DNA of 64,000 nucleotides from Desulfoluna spongiiphila (GCF_900101345.1 NZ_FMUX01000003.1:114200-178199), one strand, 5' to 3'. Counted from the first letter of the stretch, positions 48,369 to 59,041 are shown. Made by a program: numbers and translations. The notes: generated by a model from the letters alone, not told the origin.

Positions 48369-49988
48369 TCACATCTGGATGACCTCCTGATAGAAGTCAT
48401 GTCCCTTGTCATCGATAATGATAAAGGCGGGAAACTCGTTGACGGTGATTGTATAGACGGCTTCCATGCCCAGTTCCGGGTAGGCCAATGTCTCCACGCG
48501 GGTGATGCAGTCACGCCCGATCCGTGCGGCGGGTCCGCCCATGGAGCCGAGATAAAACCCCCCATTTTTACAACATGCAGCCTTGACCTGAGCAGAACGG
48601 TTGCCTTTGGCAAGCATGATTCGAGACCCTCCAAGCTGCTGAAAAGCATCCACATAAAGATCCATGCGGCCGGCCGTTGTAGGGCCGAAGGAACCCGAGG
48701 GGTACCCTTCAGGTGTTTTCGCGGGGCCGGCATAATAGATGATGTGGTTTTTAAAATAGGCGGGTAGATCCCCTCCTTTGTCCACCTCTTCCGCAAGCTT
48801 TGCATGGGCAATGTCACGAGCGACGATGAGATCTCCGGAGAGGGAGAGACGGGTACCCACCGGGTACTTTGTGAGCTCTGCCAGAACCTCATCCATGGGG
48901 CGGTTCAAATCGATGGCAACGCTGTCGTTGTTGAATAAAGAAGGTTGAGGTAAAAACCGCGCCGGATTTTCTTCAAGCTGTTCTAAAAAAACGCCGTCTG
49001 CGGTGATTTTGCCTTTGATGTTTCGATCTGCACTACAGCTTACACCAATCCCCACAGGACAGGACGCCCCATGCCTCGGGAGCCGAACTACGCGGACGTC
49101 ATGGCAGAAATATTTTCCGCCGAACTGTGCCCCGAGTCCTATCGTTGAGGTCACCTGAAGAACGTCCTCTTCCAATCCCCGATCACGAAATGCATGGCCA
49201 TGGGCATTGCCCTGACTCGGCAAGGTGTCCAGATAACCGGCAGATGCCATCTTCACGGTTTTAAGTGTGGCCTCGGCTGAGCTTCCTCCAATGACAATGG
49301 CCAGGTGGTAGGGAGGGCAGGCTGAGGTCCCGATACCCGTTATTTTCTCTTTCAAAAAGGGAAGAAGCCGAGATCGGTTCAGGATCGCCTTGGTCTCTTG
49401 AAAGAGAAAACTTTTGTTCGCGGATCCCCCGCCTTTGGCGATAAAAAGGAAGTCGTAGCTTGCGCCTGAGCCATTTTGGATATCGATCTGAGCTGGAAGG
49501 TTGCAGCCTGTGTTCTTCTCTTCAAACAAAGAAAGAGGCGCCAGTTGGGAGTAGCGCAAATTCTTTTGGGTATAGGTTTCAAAAATGCCCTTGGAAAGGG
49601 CTTCTTCGTCGGTGAGCCCAAAACCGGATAAAATACGATGCCCTTTTTTACCCACCACCGTTGCCGTTCCGGTATCCTGACACATGGGAAATATTTTATC
49701 AGAGGCGATGACGGCATTTTTCAGCATCTCCAAAGCCACAAAGGCATCGTTTTGAGATGCCTCAGGATCATCTATAATCCTGCGAAGCTGCTCGAGATGT
49801 TTTGGCCGGCATAAAAATGAGACGTCGGAAAACGCTTCACGGGCCAAAAGCGTCAGTGCCGATGCCTTTACACGAAGGACCGGTTCTCCAAAAGCCTCCC
49901 CCCGTTCGATGCCGCTATCACTGAGCTTCCGGTAAGGCAGGGCGTCTGGTCCAAGGGGGAAGGGGGTCTGATAAAAAAATGATGGCAT
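48369..49988 (-). CDS. fumA: Class I fumarate hydratase
   Basis: 539-residue [4Fe-4S] fumarase of the single-chain class I type, interconverting fumarate and malate. Cluster-ligand regions are [28 protein letters not shown] and [17 protein letters not shown] lies eight bases before the start. It is the last gene of a minus-strand module with malic enzyme, a dicarboxylate-type carrier, a MmgE/PrpD protein and aspartase. Codon choice is less GC-rich than in flanking genes. Product malate could pass to the malic enzyme next door. A tartrate or mesaconate substrate cannot be excluded from sequence alone. Confidence 0.9.
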   Translation of the reverse strand: MPSFFYQTPFPLGPDALPYRKLSDSGIERGEAFGEPVLRVKASALTLLAREAFSDVSFLCRPKHLEQLRRIIDDPEASQNDAFVALEMLKNAVIASDKIFPMCQDTGTATVVGKKGHRILSGFGLTDEEALSKGIFETYTQKNLRYSQLAPLSLFEEKNTGCNLPAQIDIQNGSGASYDFLFIAKGGGSANKSFLFQETKAILNRSRLLPFLKEKITGIGTSACPPYHLAIVIGGSSAEATLKTVKMASAGYLDTLPSQGNAHGHAFRDRGLEEDVLQVTSTIGLGAQFGGKYFCHDVRVVRLPRHGASCPVGIGVSCSADRNIKGKITADGVFLEQLEENPARFLPQPSLFNNDSVAIDLNRPMDEVLAELTKYPVGTRLSLSGDLIVARDIAHAKLAEEVDKGGDLPAYFKNHIIYYAGPAKTPEGYPSGSFGPTTAGRMDLYVDAFQQLGGSRIMLAKGNRSAQVKAACCKNGGFYLGSMGGPAARIGRDCITRVETLAYPELGMEAVYTITVNEFPAFIIIDDKGHDFYQEVIQM

Positions 49989-50194
49989 GGATGAAACTCC
50001 TGCAAGTCGGTCCTTTTGGGATGATCAAAATCACTGATGGTCTAACTTTATCGTCACGATTCATGCCGCTTCCGGCGGGTCGTTTTTTGAAAAAAGCGCA
50101 GCAAAAACGTTTCGCTGCCACAGGCAGGGCCACCGAAGGCTCTGCCCGTTATCGTCAAGAGCTTCTGTGCAACCTCTGTGTGTTCCCTCCGGGA

Positions 50195-51466
50195 TCAGGC
50201 CTGAATCGTTTTAAGTTGCTCACGGTAAAGCGCCATATCCTCAATGGGACGGCAGGCAACGCCAGAATCCATCGCCGCCTGAGCAACCGCCGGGGCAACA
50301 TGGAACAGGACGCGCGAATCAAATGGCTTGGGAATAAGGTAAGAGCGGCCAAACGTTATGGACTTGCCAGAGTATGCCTGTCTCACCGATTCCGGGACGT
50401 TCAGCCTGGCAAGGTGAGCCAGGGCCTTTACAGCGGCCATTTTTATTTCATCGTTGATGACACTGGCCCGGGTGTCCAGGACACCACGGAACAGGGAGGG
50501 AAAACAAAGCACGTTGTTGATCTGGTTGTCATAGTCTGAGCGTCCGGTCCCTATAATGACGTCATCCCTCACCGCCATGGCCTCTTCAGGTAAAATTTCC
50601 GGATCAGGATTCGCCATGGCAAAGACAATGGGATCCTTACCCATGGTTTCAAGCATCGCTCCCGTCAAGGCACCTTTGGCAGAAAGCCCGAAAAAAATAT
50701 CCGCCCCCTCCACAGCGTCTGCCAGGGTTCGCGCGGTCGTGTCAGAAGCAAATAACGCCTTGTAGGGGTCCATCTCTTCTGTACGGCCTTTGTAAATGAC
50801 ACCCTTTAGGTCACAAAGGATCAGATTCTCTTTACGAATGCCAAGCTCAACCGCAAGCTTTGCGCATGAAATACCGGCGGCACCGGCTCCGCAAACCACC
50901 ACCCGGGCTTCCTCGATTTTTTTACCCACAATCTCTAGGGCGTTAAGCATTCCGGCAGCAGCAATGATGGCTGTGCCATGCTGGTCATCGTGGAACACAG
51001 GAATGTCCATGATCTCTTTGAGGGTCTCTTCGATATAGAAACACTCAGGTCCCTTGATATCCTCTAAGTTGATGCCCCCAAAGGTCGGTTCAAGAAGCTT
51101 GACCGTTCGAATGAATTCATCACTGTCGACGGTGTCGACCTCAAGGTCAAACACATCAATATCAGCAAATCTCTTGAAGAGGACCCCCTTTCCCTCCATA
51201 ACCGGTTTTCCGGCCAGCGCCCCGATGGGACCAAGCCCCAGCACGGCGGTTCCGTTGGAGATCACCGCCACCAGATTCCCTTTGGCTGTGTATTTGTAGG
51301 CCTCTTCGGAATTTTTAGCGATCTCTAAACAAGGCCCTGCGACACCGGGACTGTAGGCCAGGGCGAGGTCTTCACTTGTTGTACAGGGTTTTGTTGTGAC
51401 AACCTCAATTTTCCCTTTACGTCCTCTGCCGTGGTACTCAAGAGCATCACGATAACTGTTATTCAT
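50195..51466 (-). CDS. Malic enzyme (NAD(P)-dependent)
   Basis: 423-residue malic enzyme of the short bacterial type without a phosphotransacetylase tail; oxidatively decarboxylates malate to pyruvate. Signatures are [50 protein letters not shown] and the nucleotide-binding [10 protein letters not shown]. In the module it would link fumarate-derived malate to pyruvate. AAGGAA precedes the ATG. The 206-base gap to the fumarase gene contains two small hairpins but no clear terminator. Confidence 0.93.
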   Translation of the reverse strand: MNNSYRDALEYHGRGRKGKIEVVTTKPCTTSEDLALAYSPGVAGPCLEIAKNSEEAYKYTAKGNLVAVISNGTAVLGLGPIGALAGKPVMEGKGVLFKRFADIDVFDLEVDTVDSDEFIRTVKLLEPTFGGINLEDIKGPECFYIEETLKEIMDIPVFHDDQHGTAIIAAAGMLNALEIVGKKIEEARVVVCGAGAAGISCAKLAVELGIRKENLILCDLKGVIYKGRTEEMDPYKALFASDTTARTLADAVEGADIFFGLSAKGALTGAMLETMGKDPIVFAMANPDPEILPEEAMAVRDDVIIGTGRSDYDNQINNVLCFPSLFRGVLDTRASVINDEIKMAAVKALAHLARLNVPESVRQAYSGKSITFGRSYLIPKPFDSRVLFHVAPAVAQAAMDSGVACRPIEDMALYREQLKTIQA

Positions 51467-51632
51467 TGCGGTATTCCTTGATTAATAAAATGGAGGGGGC
51501 CTTGGCAGCTTCTCGCATAAAAATTCAGGGAAGTGCGCCTGTATCGGCCCCAAAAGGCGGGCTTGACGCTGCGCTTTGCCCTCATTTCCCGGGACATCAC
51601 GCAGCGCGCTCAGCCAAAAACCAGCGGGTTAT

Positions 51633-53045
51633 TTAAAACGGCCCAAGGTTTACATATTGAGCAAGCAGGACAAGACAACAGGCCACACTGGCGAGGATCA
51701 AAAAAAGAGGCCCGAAAAATTGCACCCACTTTCTGTAAGGAATGCCGGCAATCGAAAGAATCGCGACGAGGGCACCATTGGTCGGGTAGATAAAATTCGA
51801 CAACGCATCCCCCATTTGGGAGGCGTAGCAGGCAATCTGGCGATTGATCTCACTCAAATCGGCCAAAGGAATCAAGATGGGCATTGTAATGGCGGCTTGA
51901 CCGCTGCCGGAGGGGATAAAAAAGTTGATCACAGTCTGAACCCAATACATGAGGCAGGCTGCCAGATACGAAGAGGACCCTTCCGTGATACTCGCAAGGA
52001 ACCGAATCACGGTATCAATTACCAGGGTCTCTTCCATGATAAACAAGATGGAACGGGCAAAGAAGATAACCATCGCAGCGATCATCAAATCGCCCATGCC
52101 CCGTGAAAACATGTGGCAAATTTCATTGGGTCTTAATCCGTATGCAAGGCCCACTAAAATGCCCATTGAGACGAACGTTCCGGACATGGCGGCAAAGGAA
52201 AAATTCATGCAGACCGCGCCGTAGATCAAAAAAGCCAAAATGGACAAAAAGACAACACCGGCTCGAATGAGCTTCGGGGTGAATGCATACTCATCGTCGC
52301 TAAGTTCCGCATGTTTGGACGCAATGCCGACCATAAGAGATTTACTCGGGTCCGATTTCACTTTTCTTGCGTAGAGAGCAACATAAACCAAACCCACGGT
52401 CATTAAAATGGCATGGGTCAACAAGCGATAACTCAGAGCAGAGTACAGCGGCAACTCGGCGATATTCTGGGCAATGGCCGTAAAAAACGGGTTCGCCGCA
52501 GCACCTGCCAAGCCTGTTGCAGCCCCCACGAGTATCACGGCGGCACCGGTCATGACATCATAGCCCAACCTGAGGAACAATGGGATCATCAGCGGTAAAA
52601 TGACCAAACTGAGCTCCCACACCCCCGTAAAAGAGACGAACAGACCAAACAACACCATAATTGCCAGTGACATGGGAATAAAAGACACATTCCGTAACTT
52701 GATGGCCATGGCTTTGACGGTTGCTTCCATCAGCCCGATGCCTTTGACAACCCCAAACGCACCCCCGACAAACAACACCATGGCGATCAAGCCGCTTGCC
52801 TTCTTAAAGCCAAAATAAAAGGACAAAAAGAAGTCTTGGAACTGAACATATTTCTTTGCGACAATTTGATAAGAGGAGGGATCCACAACGGTCCTCCCTT
52901 CGAACGCTACGCGCTCATAGACTCCGCTCGGGATAAAGTTTGCCGCCACACATATGAGGGCAAGGAGCATTGCAAGCATGAAAAACGGATGTTGCTCTAA
53001 GCCGTTTTCATTGTCTTCGAAATGACTTTTGGATGCAGAATTCAT
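51633..53045 (-). CDS. DcuC/YfcC-type membrane carrier
   Basis: 470-residue membrane protein with about 12 hydrophobic segments, of the C4-dicarboxylate anaerobic carrier-related (YfcC) family. Typical regions are VLFVGGAFGVVKGIGLMEAT, ILVGAATGLAGAAANPFFTA and FFIPSGSGQAAITMPILIPL. Its neighbours suggest it carries aspartate, fumarate, malate or a related acid, but YfcC homologues also move other amino acids, so the substrate is uncertain. AAGGGG precedes the start. Confidence 0.8.
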   Translation of the reverse strand: MNSASKSHFEDNENGLEQHPFFMLAMLLALICVAANFIPSGVYERVAFEGRTVVDPSSYQIVAKKYVQFQDFFLSFYFGFKKASGLIAMVLFVGGAFGVVKGIGLMEATVKAMAIKLRNVSFIPMSLAIMVLFGLFVSFTGVWELSLVILPLMIPLFLRLGYDVMTGAAVILVGAATGLAGAAANPFFTAIAQNIAELPLYSALSYRLLTHAILMTVGLVYVALYARKVKSDPSKSLMVGIASKHAELSDDEYAFTPKLIRAGVVFLSILAFLIYGAVCMNFSFAAMSGTFVSMGILVGLAYGLRPNEICHMFSRGMGDLMIAAMVIFFARSILFIMEETLVIDTVIRFLASITEGSSSYLAACLMYWVQTVINFFIPSGSGQAAITMPILIPLADLSEINRQIACYASQMGDALSNFIYPTNGALVAILSIAGIPYRKWVQFFGPLFLILASVACCLVLLAQYVNLGPF

Positions 53046-53189
53046 TTTTATTCCCCTTTTGCCTTACTGATCATCACTACATAAAATTGTACAGCCACTC
53101 TTCCTTCGATAACCCGCCTAACCAACTACTGTTTCATCTATTAATGGTTTCTTCCTGCAGCACCGACCGCAAACGTTGAACGTCCCCGC

Positions 53190-54545
53190 TTACCTGGTTG
53201 CAGCCATAATCGCCCTGATATCCGGCGCCGCTTCCAAGTTGACCAATGACGCAAGCAGGGCCTCTGCTCTCTCCTCAGGGACAACACGACGCGCATTGTT
53301 TAAAAATTTAGTGGTAATATCCGCGTCTTGAAGAGGTTTCTCAGGATTGCCCCGTGCAAGATTGTTTTCCACACAGAGCACCTCCCCATCGGTCAACGTG
53401 ATTTTCAGTTTCACCGGTGCGGTGCCAATAAAGCCCAGCCTTGCCAACGCATCATCCACATCCATGGAAATCCGCCCCATCATCTCTTGAACATCCCGGC
53501 CCGCCACAAACGCTTCTGTAAACTCATCCAGGGTAAGCTGCCCCTTGATAAGGACAGAAGCCAGTGCAAATTCCATGGAAAAGCGTGCTTCAACAGGGGT
53601 CTGGGGACGATGATTCACCAGTTCGAGTGGCCCCAGCAAGCTGCTGCCAACATGGATGGACTTAACCGTTTTCGCCGAAATAGCCCCCCCATGGATCAAC
53701 CTCAACATGAGGTCCACGGCAGGATGAGTACCGCTGCAACAGGGATAAAGCTTAAAAGCCAGCCCATTGTCTGCCAGGTCCCAGTCTTGGCCGAACCGAG
53801 CCCTGGCCCCCGTTGCTTTGCCCATAAAGCAGTACGAAAAGCCATCGGCTCCTTCAAAGGCCAGGTGCGAGGCCGTGATGCCCTCTTGGACCAACCCCAC
53901 GGCCTCCATCCCGGAGAGTACCGCAAGCCCGGCATGAAGGGGTTTGGTCATGGTGCCGAAGTTGCTCCGGAGACCTCCGGCACGGGTCATGGCAATGGCC
54001 AGGCCATTGACGATGGTCTCTTTGTCCAATTTCAGTAGGCAGGCATGTGTTGCCGCGGCGATAATTACCCCGTAAACAGCCGTGGTGTGCCAGCCATTCT
54101 GAGAGGTTTCCGGCATGGTGAGTTGTGCAATTTTGTGCCCCACCTCAACCCCTGCGGCATAGGCCCTCAAGACCTCCCTGCCGGTGGCACCGTGCTGTTC
54201 GGCAAGGGCCAGGGCCACCGGGGCTGCCACAACGGTGGGGTGACCAATGGTCGTCCAGCTCGTATCGTCAAAATCAAGGGCATGGCCGGCAACGGCATTA
54301 CACATGGCCGCATGCTCGGCATCAAGACACCCCTTTTTCCCAATGACAGAAGAGACAGTTGCCACGCTGCGAGCCTTCGCCCACCGATACGTGTTATCCA
54401 CAACCGCTTCACCGCAGCCGGCGATACCACACCCAAAATAATCAATAAGAGCTCGCTTGGAGAGCGCCACCACGTCTGGGGGGATGTCAACAAAGCGAGT
54501 ATCCGCCAGAAATTCGGCAGCATCCTGTAAAACAGAATCAACCAT
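53190..54545 (-). CDS. MmgE/PrpD-family protein
   Basis: 451-residue member of the MmgE/PrpD family, which includes 2-methylcitrate dehydratase, cis-aconitate decarboxylase and iminodisuccinate epimerase. Recognisable parts are RALIDYFGCGIAGCGEAVVD, NAVAGHALDFDDTSWTTIGHP and FKLYPCCSGTHPAVDLMLRL. Its start overlaps the aspartase stop by eight bases (GGGAG upstream), so the two products probably act on the same substrate. Next to aspartase and fumarase, a lyase or epimerase on a C4-C6 polycarboxylate is plausible; iminodisuccinate-type aspartate derivatives fit this neighbourhood particularly well, but this is inference. Confidence 0.83.
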   Translation of the reverse strand: MVDSVLQDAAEFLADTRFVDIPPDVVALSKRALIDYFGCGIAGCGEAVVDNTYRWAKARSVATVSSVIGKKGCLDAEHAAMCNAVAGHALDFDDTSWTTIGHPTVVAAPVALALAEQHGATGREVLRAYAAGVEVGHKIAQLTMPETSQNGWHTTAVYGVIIAAATHACLLKLDKETIVNGLAIAMTRAGGLRSNFGTMTKPLHAGLAVLSGMEAVGLVQEGITASHLAFEGADGFSYCFMGKATGARARFGQDWDLADNGLAFKLYPCCSGTHPAVDLMLRLIHGGAISAKTVKSIHVGSSLLGPLELVNHRPQTPVEARFSMEFALASVLIKGQLTLDEFTEAFVAGRDVQEMMGRISMDVDDALARLGFIGTAPVKLKITLTDGEVLCVENNLARGNPEKPLQDADITTKFLNNARRVVPEERAEALLASLVNLEAAPDIRAIMAATR

Positions 54546-55971
54546 TGTCTGCTCCCATCCCTTTCACCACGTGGTCAAATACGTTGATATCAATCAGGTT
54601 CGCCGGATTGAGCAGCAACTCTGCTCTCTCTTGGCTGAGCAGTCCTTCTCGTATGACGATCTCTTTAATGGTGGTGTTCTCTTTGCACGCCATCTTCGCG
54701 ATACCGCTGGCCACCGGATAATCGAACAGGGTCGCGAGTACCGTGGACAGAGCCAGGCTGGACCCCGCATCTTCGGCACACTTTTCTCTGTTGGCCGTAA
54801 TGCCCCTAAGACACCTGTCCGTTAAAAGGACGATCCCCTTCTCAAGCAAAGTGATTGACTCGGACACACAATTCAGGATCAGGCTTTCCCATACGTTCAG
54901 ATCCAGCTCACCTCGATCCGCGGCAAGGCTCACTGAAAGGTCGTTGCCGAACACCTTAAACGCCACCTGCATCATCATTTCGGGCATAACCGGATTGATT
55001 TTTCCCGGCATGATGGAGGAACCCGGCTGTACGGCGGGTAAATTTATTTCATTGAAACCGGCACGGGGCCCGGAAGACATGAGGCGCAAGTCAGAGCTCA
55101 ACTTATTGAAAACAGATGCAACCGATTTCAAACACGCAGACACCTGAATCCAAACATCCGCATTTTGAAGCCCATCCCACAGATTCGTCTCTCTCTGAAA
55201 AGGGACCCCTGTCACATCGCCAAGGTGTTTGTAGAGTGCAGGCTCAAAGCCGGGAAACGTCCCGAAGCAAGTGCCGATGGCGGTTGCCGGCAAGGGCAGC
55301 TCCAGCATCAATTCCCGGGCCTTACGAATCGTCTCAATCTGGCGTTCGACAGAGGCACGATACCCGCTGAACATCTGGCCAAGGGTCATGGGCAGGGCAT
55401 CTTGCAAGCAGGTGCGCCCCAGCTTGATCACGTCAACAAATGCCGCTTCTTTCTCTTGTAAAATCGTCAAGGCATAACCAAGGCTGGTTTCGACACGCTC
55501 CAATTCTTTATAGGTGGCCATTTTCATGGCTGCAGGAATGACATCGTTGGTGGATTGACCCATGTTTACATGGGTGTTGGGGTGTATCGGGTCGTACCCT
55601 TTTTGTCCGGTAAGAAGTTCGGTGGCTCGGTTGGCGATGACCTCATTCACATTCATGTTCGTCGATGTTCCTCCGCCACCCTGAAAGATATCGACGGGAA
55701 ACTGGCGGCCCATCTTTCCGGCAATCACCTCATCGGCGGCTTTGCAAATCGCGCGACACTGCTTTTCCGACAACCTGCCAATATCCTTGTTCGCCAGTGC
55801 CGCAGCCTTCTTAATGCCTGCAATAGAAGCAATGAATATGGAAAATTCATCCATTGCCTTTCCGGAAACATCAAAATTATCTATGGCTCGCTGGGTCTGA
55901 ATGCCGTAATACACATCATCCGGAAGCGAAATGTTCCCTAACGAATCAACCTCGACTCTTACCTTCACCAT
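54538..55971 (-). CDS. aspA: Aspartate ammonia-lyase (aspartase)
   Basis: 477-residue member of the aspartase/fumarase superfamily. Signature GSSIMPGKINPVMPE near 320; other conserved segments are VDIFQGGGGTSTNMNVNEVI, HPNTHVNMGQSTNDVIPAAM and the N-terminal DSLGNISLPDDVYYGIQT. The M-P-E after the signature and the overall length favour aspartase over class II fumarase, but another substrate of the superfamily cannot be excluded, notably because of its coupling to a MmgE/PrpD gene. First gene of the minus-strand module, transcribed divergently from an AraC-type regulator. Confidence 0.85.
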   Translation of the reverse strand: MVKVRVEVDSLGNISLPDDVYYGIQTQRAIDNFDVSGKAMDEFSIFIASIAGIKKAAALANKDIGRLSEKQCRAICKAADEVIAGKMGRQFPVDIFQGGGGTSTNMNVNEVIANRATELLTGQKGYDPIHPNTHVNMGQSTNDVIPAAMKMATYKELERVETSLGYALTILQEKEAAFVDVIKLGRTCLQDALPMTLGQMFSGYRASVERQIETIRKARELMLELPLPATAIGTCFGTFPGFEPALYKHLGDVTGVPFQRETNLWDGLQNADVWIQVSACLKSVASVFNKLSSDLRLMSSGPRAGFNEINLPAVQPGSSIMPGKINPVMPEMMMQVAFKVFGNDLSVSLAADRGELDLNVWESLILNCVSESITLLEKGIVLLTDRCLRGITANREKCAEDAGSSLALSTVLATLFDYPVASGIAKMACKENTTIKEIVIREGLLSQERAELLLNPANLIDINVFDHVVKGMGADNG

Positions 55972-56136
55972 AACTCATATCCCCTTAAATTTAGCTATAA
56001 TCATTGTACTCACAAAACAAAACCGCAGAACACAACACACCACCCACAGTGATAACACCCCAAGTTCATGAGACCTTAAAGCTCACTACACACAACGGTT
56101 TTTCAGTGATTTCAAGTTTGACTTTTATTCTACAGT

Positions 56137-57018
56137 ATGGTTAATCATCAAAAGAGTCATCTCCAAATCCAACATTTCTTCCAGGATAATAAGATTATGG
56201 ATAAAAATTTAGTCCAAAACATGTTCTTCGGATATGGATGCGTCATCGGAGCCATAAAGAAGTGGAATAGCTTCCACAGGCACGATGAAATCCAATTTGG
56301 TTTTTATGAGAAAGGACCCGTCGAATATCAACTCGGGGGACAGGTCTACCGGATTCGTCAAAATGAGTGCGTTCTATTTTGGTCTGCCATTCCACATCTG
56401 TTGGTAACGTCCCCCCCGGACAACATCAGATATTGGGTAACGATTCCTCTGAACATTTTCATCGGCTGGGGATTGCCTGAAGCATTTACCCACGAAATTT
56501 TAAACGGAAAAATGCTTAAGTCAGACCATACAAAACTACGGGATTTGGATATCTTAAGCTTGCGGACTTGGAAGGAGGACTTTTGCAATGGGGATGAAAA
56601 CTACAGGGATATCATCTCGTTGGGCATTGAGTCGAGAATTCGCCGCTTTGGGATAGAGTCCAAGGTCGACAAAGAAATCAACTCTTCCATCAAGTTTGAA
56701 AACAGGAGCCTGTTTGTTAAGGTCTATGAATATATTTCAAAAAAATTCCATGACGACATCAGCATTGCAGACATCGCCGAGAATGCCGGCGTGCACCCCA
56801 ACTACCTCATGACTGTTTTCAAAAAAAGCTGCGGACAAAGTATTGGGCAGTATATCGCCATGTTGCGTATTTATGAAGCACAACGATTGCTGACCACCAC
56901 CGACATGAAAATTATAGACATCGCTATGGAATCAGGGTTTGGATCCCTGAGCAATTTTTACAACTGCTTCAATAAATACTGCGGAAAATCCCCTAAAAAA
57001 TACAGAATCAACGGATAA
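56137..57018 (+). CDS. AraC-family transcriptional regulator
   Basis: 293 residues: an N-terminal cupin-like sensor region (about 30-110: FHRHDEIQFGFYEKGPVEY, IRQNECVLFWSAIPH) and a C-terminal double helix-turn-helix (about 190-293: ISIADIAENAGVHPNYLMTV, FKKSCGQSIGQYIAMLRIYE, IAMESGFGSLSNFYNCFNKY). The gene is clearly AT-richer than the flanking chromosome. It faces away from the aspartase gene across 165 bases and probably regulates the dicarboxylate module. No strong ribosome binding site precedes the ATG; the ATG at 56197, after AGGATAATAAG, is a realistic alternative start. Confidence 0.85.
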   Translation: MVNHQKSHLQIQHFFQDNKIMDKNLVQNMFFGYGCVIGAIKKWNSFHRHDEIQFGFYEKGPVEYQLGGQVYRIRQNECVLFWSAIPHLLVTSPPDNIRYWVTIPLNIFIGWGLPEAFTHEILNGKMLKSDHTKLRDLDILSLRTWKEDFCNGDENYRDIISLGIESRIRRFGIESKVDKEINSSIKFENRSLFVKVYEYISKKFHDDISIADIAENAGVHPNYLMTVFKKSCGQSIGQYIAMLRIYEAQRLLTTTDMKIIDIAMESGFGSLSNFYNCFNKYCGKSPKKYRING

Positions 57019-57181
57019 AGCCAGACACAAAGCCCCTCCTCAGAAAAGATTCACAAGCAACGTCTCATGGCCCAACAGTTCACAGGGTACCTATCTCCAT
57101 GACATCACCATCTGAACATGATACACCCAGTGGTCAGAGTAATAACGCGCAATACCTGCCTTGAAAAAATGGAGATACCCA

Positions 57182-57982
57182 ATGAACATCAAGAACGCAC
57201 ACCTCATCTGCTACTCCCCCACCCGCACCACCTTCACCACCCTTGAGCACATCGCAACGGGGCTGGGTGTGCCCGATACAAAAAGCCTGGACCTGACGCA
57301 TCCGCCGGAACCGGCTGCCCCGGAACTCTCCATCAAGGAAGGGGTCGCAATCATCGGTGCCCCCGTGTACGCAGGCCGCGTGGCCCCGGTGGCCGCAGAA
57401 CGCCTTTCGGCCGTCCGCGGAAACAACACCCCGGCCGTCATCGTGGCCGTCTACGGCAATCGCCACTACGACAATGCCCTCTGCGAGCTGAAAGCCCTGG
57501 TGGAAGCCTCCGGGTTTACGGTCATCGCCGCCGCCGCCCTGGTGGGCGAGCACTCCTTTTCCTCGCCGGAAAAACCCATTGGGCAGAACCGTCCCGATGA
57601 AAACGACAAAAAAGCAGCCCGCGCATTCGGTGCCGAGGTCGCAGACAAGCTGAAATCCCTTTCGGACCTGTCGACCATGGCCCCCGTTGCCGTCCCCGGG
57701 ACCCTCCCCGAAGGCCCCTACGGCGGCCCTGGCAACATCGCCCCGGACTGGAAGGCCTCGGCCTGTGCCCTGTGCGGCCTCTGTGCCCAGGGCTGCCCCA
57801 CAGGAGCCATCACCGTGGAAAAGGAGGTCACCATCGACCCCTCACGCTGCACGGTGTGCTGCGCCTGCGTCAAATCCTGCCCCAAAGGGGCCCTGGCCTT
57901 TAACCAGCCCAAGATCTATCACATTGCCGACGTCCTTCACGAAAACTGCCGAAAGCGGAGGGAACCCGAACTCTTCCTGTAA
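57182..57982 (+). CDS. EFR1-type flavodoxin-ferredoxin protein
   Basis: 266 residues. The N-terminal ~145 form a flavodoxin-like domain (LICYSPTRTTFTTLEHIATG with the phosphate loop, IIGAPVYAGRVAP, YGNRHYDNALCEL). The C-terminus has two [4Fe-4S] motifs, CALCGLCAQGCPTGAI and CTVCCACVKSCPKGAL. EFR1-family proteins move electrons between flavin and iron-sulfur centres in anaerobes; the partner is unknown. Start at 57182 with GGAG seven bases upstream; an in-frame ATG at 57161 is less likely. Repeat copy 3 follows. Confidence 0.88.
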   Translation: MNIKNAHLICYSPTRTTFTTLEHIATGLGVPDTKSLDLTHPPEPAAPELSIKEGVAIIGAPVYAGRVAPVAAERLSAVRGNNTPAVIVAVYGNRHYDNALCELKALVEASGFTVIAAAALVGEHSFSSPEKPIGQNRPDENDKKAARAFGAEVADKLKSLSDLSTMAPVAVPGTLPEGPYGGPGNIAPDWKASACALCGLCAQGCPTGAITVEKEVTIDPSRCTVCCACVKSCPKGALAFNQPKIYHIADVLHENCRKRREPELFL

Positions 57983-58000
57983 AGGCAACAGAAAAAAAAT

Positions 58001-58294
58001 GCCTCCGGCGGCCCTGCCGGGGGCTAAACTTTTGAAAAGTTTAACAAACAGACTTTAAGGCTACATTTTAAGTTTACGTCGTCACAAATCACAGCGGCAT
58101 GTTACAGGATGTGTGCATTTATTTTGGCGTGGGGCTTGGGGGCAAACTTTACCTGATTTTTTAGTATTCCGGTTTGCCAAGCAGGTTTTCAGTCGTGCTT
58201 TAGATAACCTCGCGAATGGCCTCACACCGAGGAACGAGGGGTGAGGCCATTCGCAACCTGGGATCCAGGGGATCATCCCCTGGCCGCCGGAGGC
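58001..58294. repeat. Variant (294 bp) of the dispersed repeat, copy 3
   Basis: Starts GCCTCCGGCGGC and contains the ACTTTTGAAAAGT palindrome and AACAAACAG, like the other copies. The far end carries a different hairpin (CCAGGGGATCATCCCCTGG, 58265-58283) before the terminal GCCGCCGGAGGC. It also contains CGAATGGCCTCAC / GTGAGGCCATTCG, a 13-bp inverted repeat. Located between the EFR1 and amidotransferase genes. Confidence 0.75.
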
Positions 58295-58351
58295 ATTGCT
58301 TTTTTTATGCATTTCTTTTTTTTCACCTGACGATAAAAACATGGAGCCACC

Positions 58352-59041
58352 ATGAGAGTGCATCACCTGCAGCACGTCACCTTTGAAGGCCTGGGCAGCA
58401 TGGAAGCCGTTCTCACAGAGGACGGCCACAGCCTCACCGCCACGCACCTGTACCGGGGCGAGGTCCTGCCGGACCCTTCGGTCTTTGATCTTCTCATCGT
58501 CATGGGCGGTCCCATGGGCGTCGCCGATGAAAACGCCTATCCCTGGCTTGCCCCGGAAAAGCGCTTCATCAAGGCCGCCGTTGCCCGGGAGAAAAAAATC
58601 CTCGGCATCTGCCTGGGGGCCCAGCTCCTGGCCGAGGCCCTGGGGGCAGAGGTGACGCGCAACCCCCACCGGGAGATCGGCTGGTTTCCCGTCACCCGGG
58701 ACCCGGCTCTTTCCGATACGCGCCTTGGTGAGGTCTTTCCCCAGCAAGCCGAGGTCTTCCACTGGCATGGGGACACCTTCGGGATACCTGAAGGGGCCAT
58801 TCCCGTTGGCTCCAGCGAGGCCTGCAAAAACCAGGGGTTTTTCATGGACGACCGGATCCTTGCCCTGCAGTTCCACTTAGAGACCACACCGGACTCCGCG
58901 ACCCAGCTCATCGAAAACGGACGCCACGAGCTGGAGGAGCTGCCCTTTGTCCAGAAAGAGGCCGAAATGCTGGACCACCCCCATCGGTTCGACGCCATCA
59001 ACCGCATCATGGGCGGGGTGCTCCGCGCCCTGGGCGCATAG
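58352..59041 (+). CDS. Class I glutamine amidotransferase-like protein
   Basis: 229 residues with the class I amidotransferase fold of the GMP-synthase-like group. The nucleophile elbow is GICLGAQLLAEALGA (cysteine near 91), with IVMGGPMGVADENAYPWL before it and the catalytic His/Glu region LALQFHLETT near 170-179. There is no synthase domain. Proteins of this type act on varied glutamine or gamma-glutamyl substrates, so the reaction is unknown. GGAG lies five bases before the ATG. Confidence 0.85.
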   Translation: MRVHHLQHVTFEGLGSMEAVLTEDGHSLTATHLYRGEVLPDPSVFDLLIVMGGPMGVADENAYPWLAPEKRFIKAAVAREKKILGICLGAQLLAEALGAEVTRNPHREIGWFPVTRDPALSDTRLGEVFPQQAEVFHWHGDTFGIPEGAIPVGSSEACKNQGFFMDDRILALQFHLETTPDSATQLIENGRHELEELPFVQKEAEMLDHPHRFDAINRIMGGVLRALGA

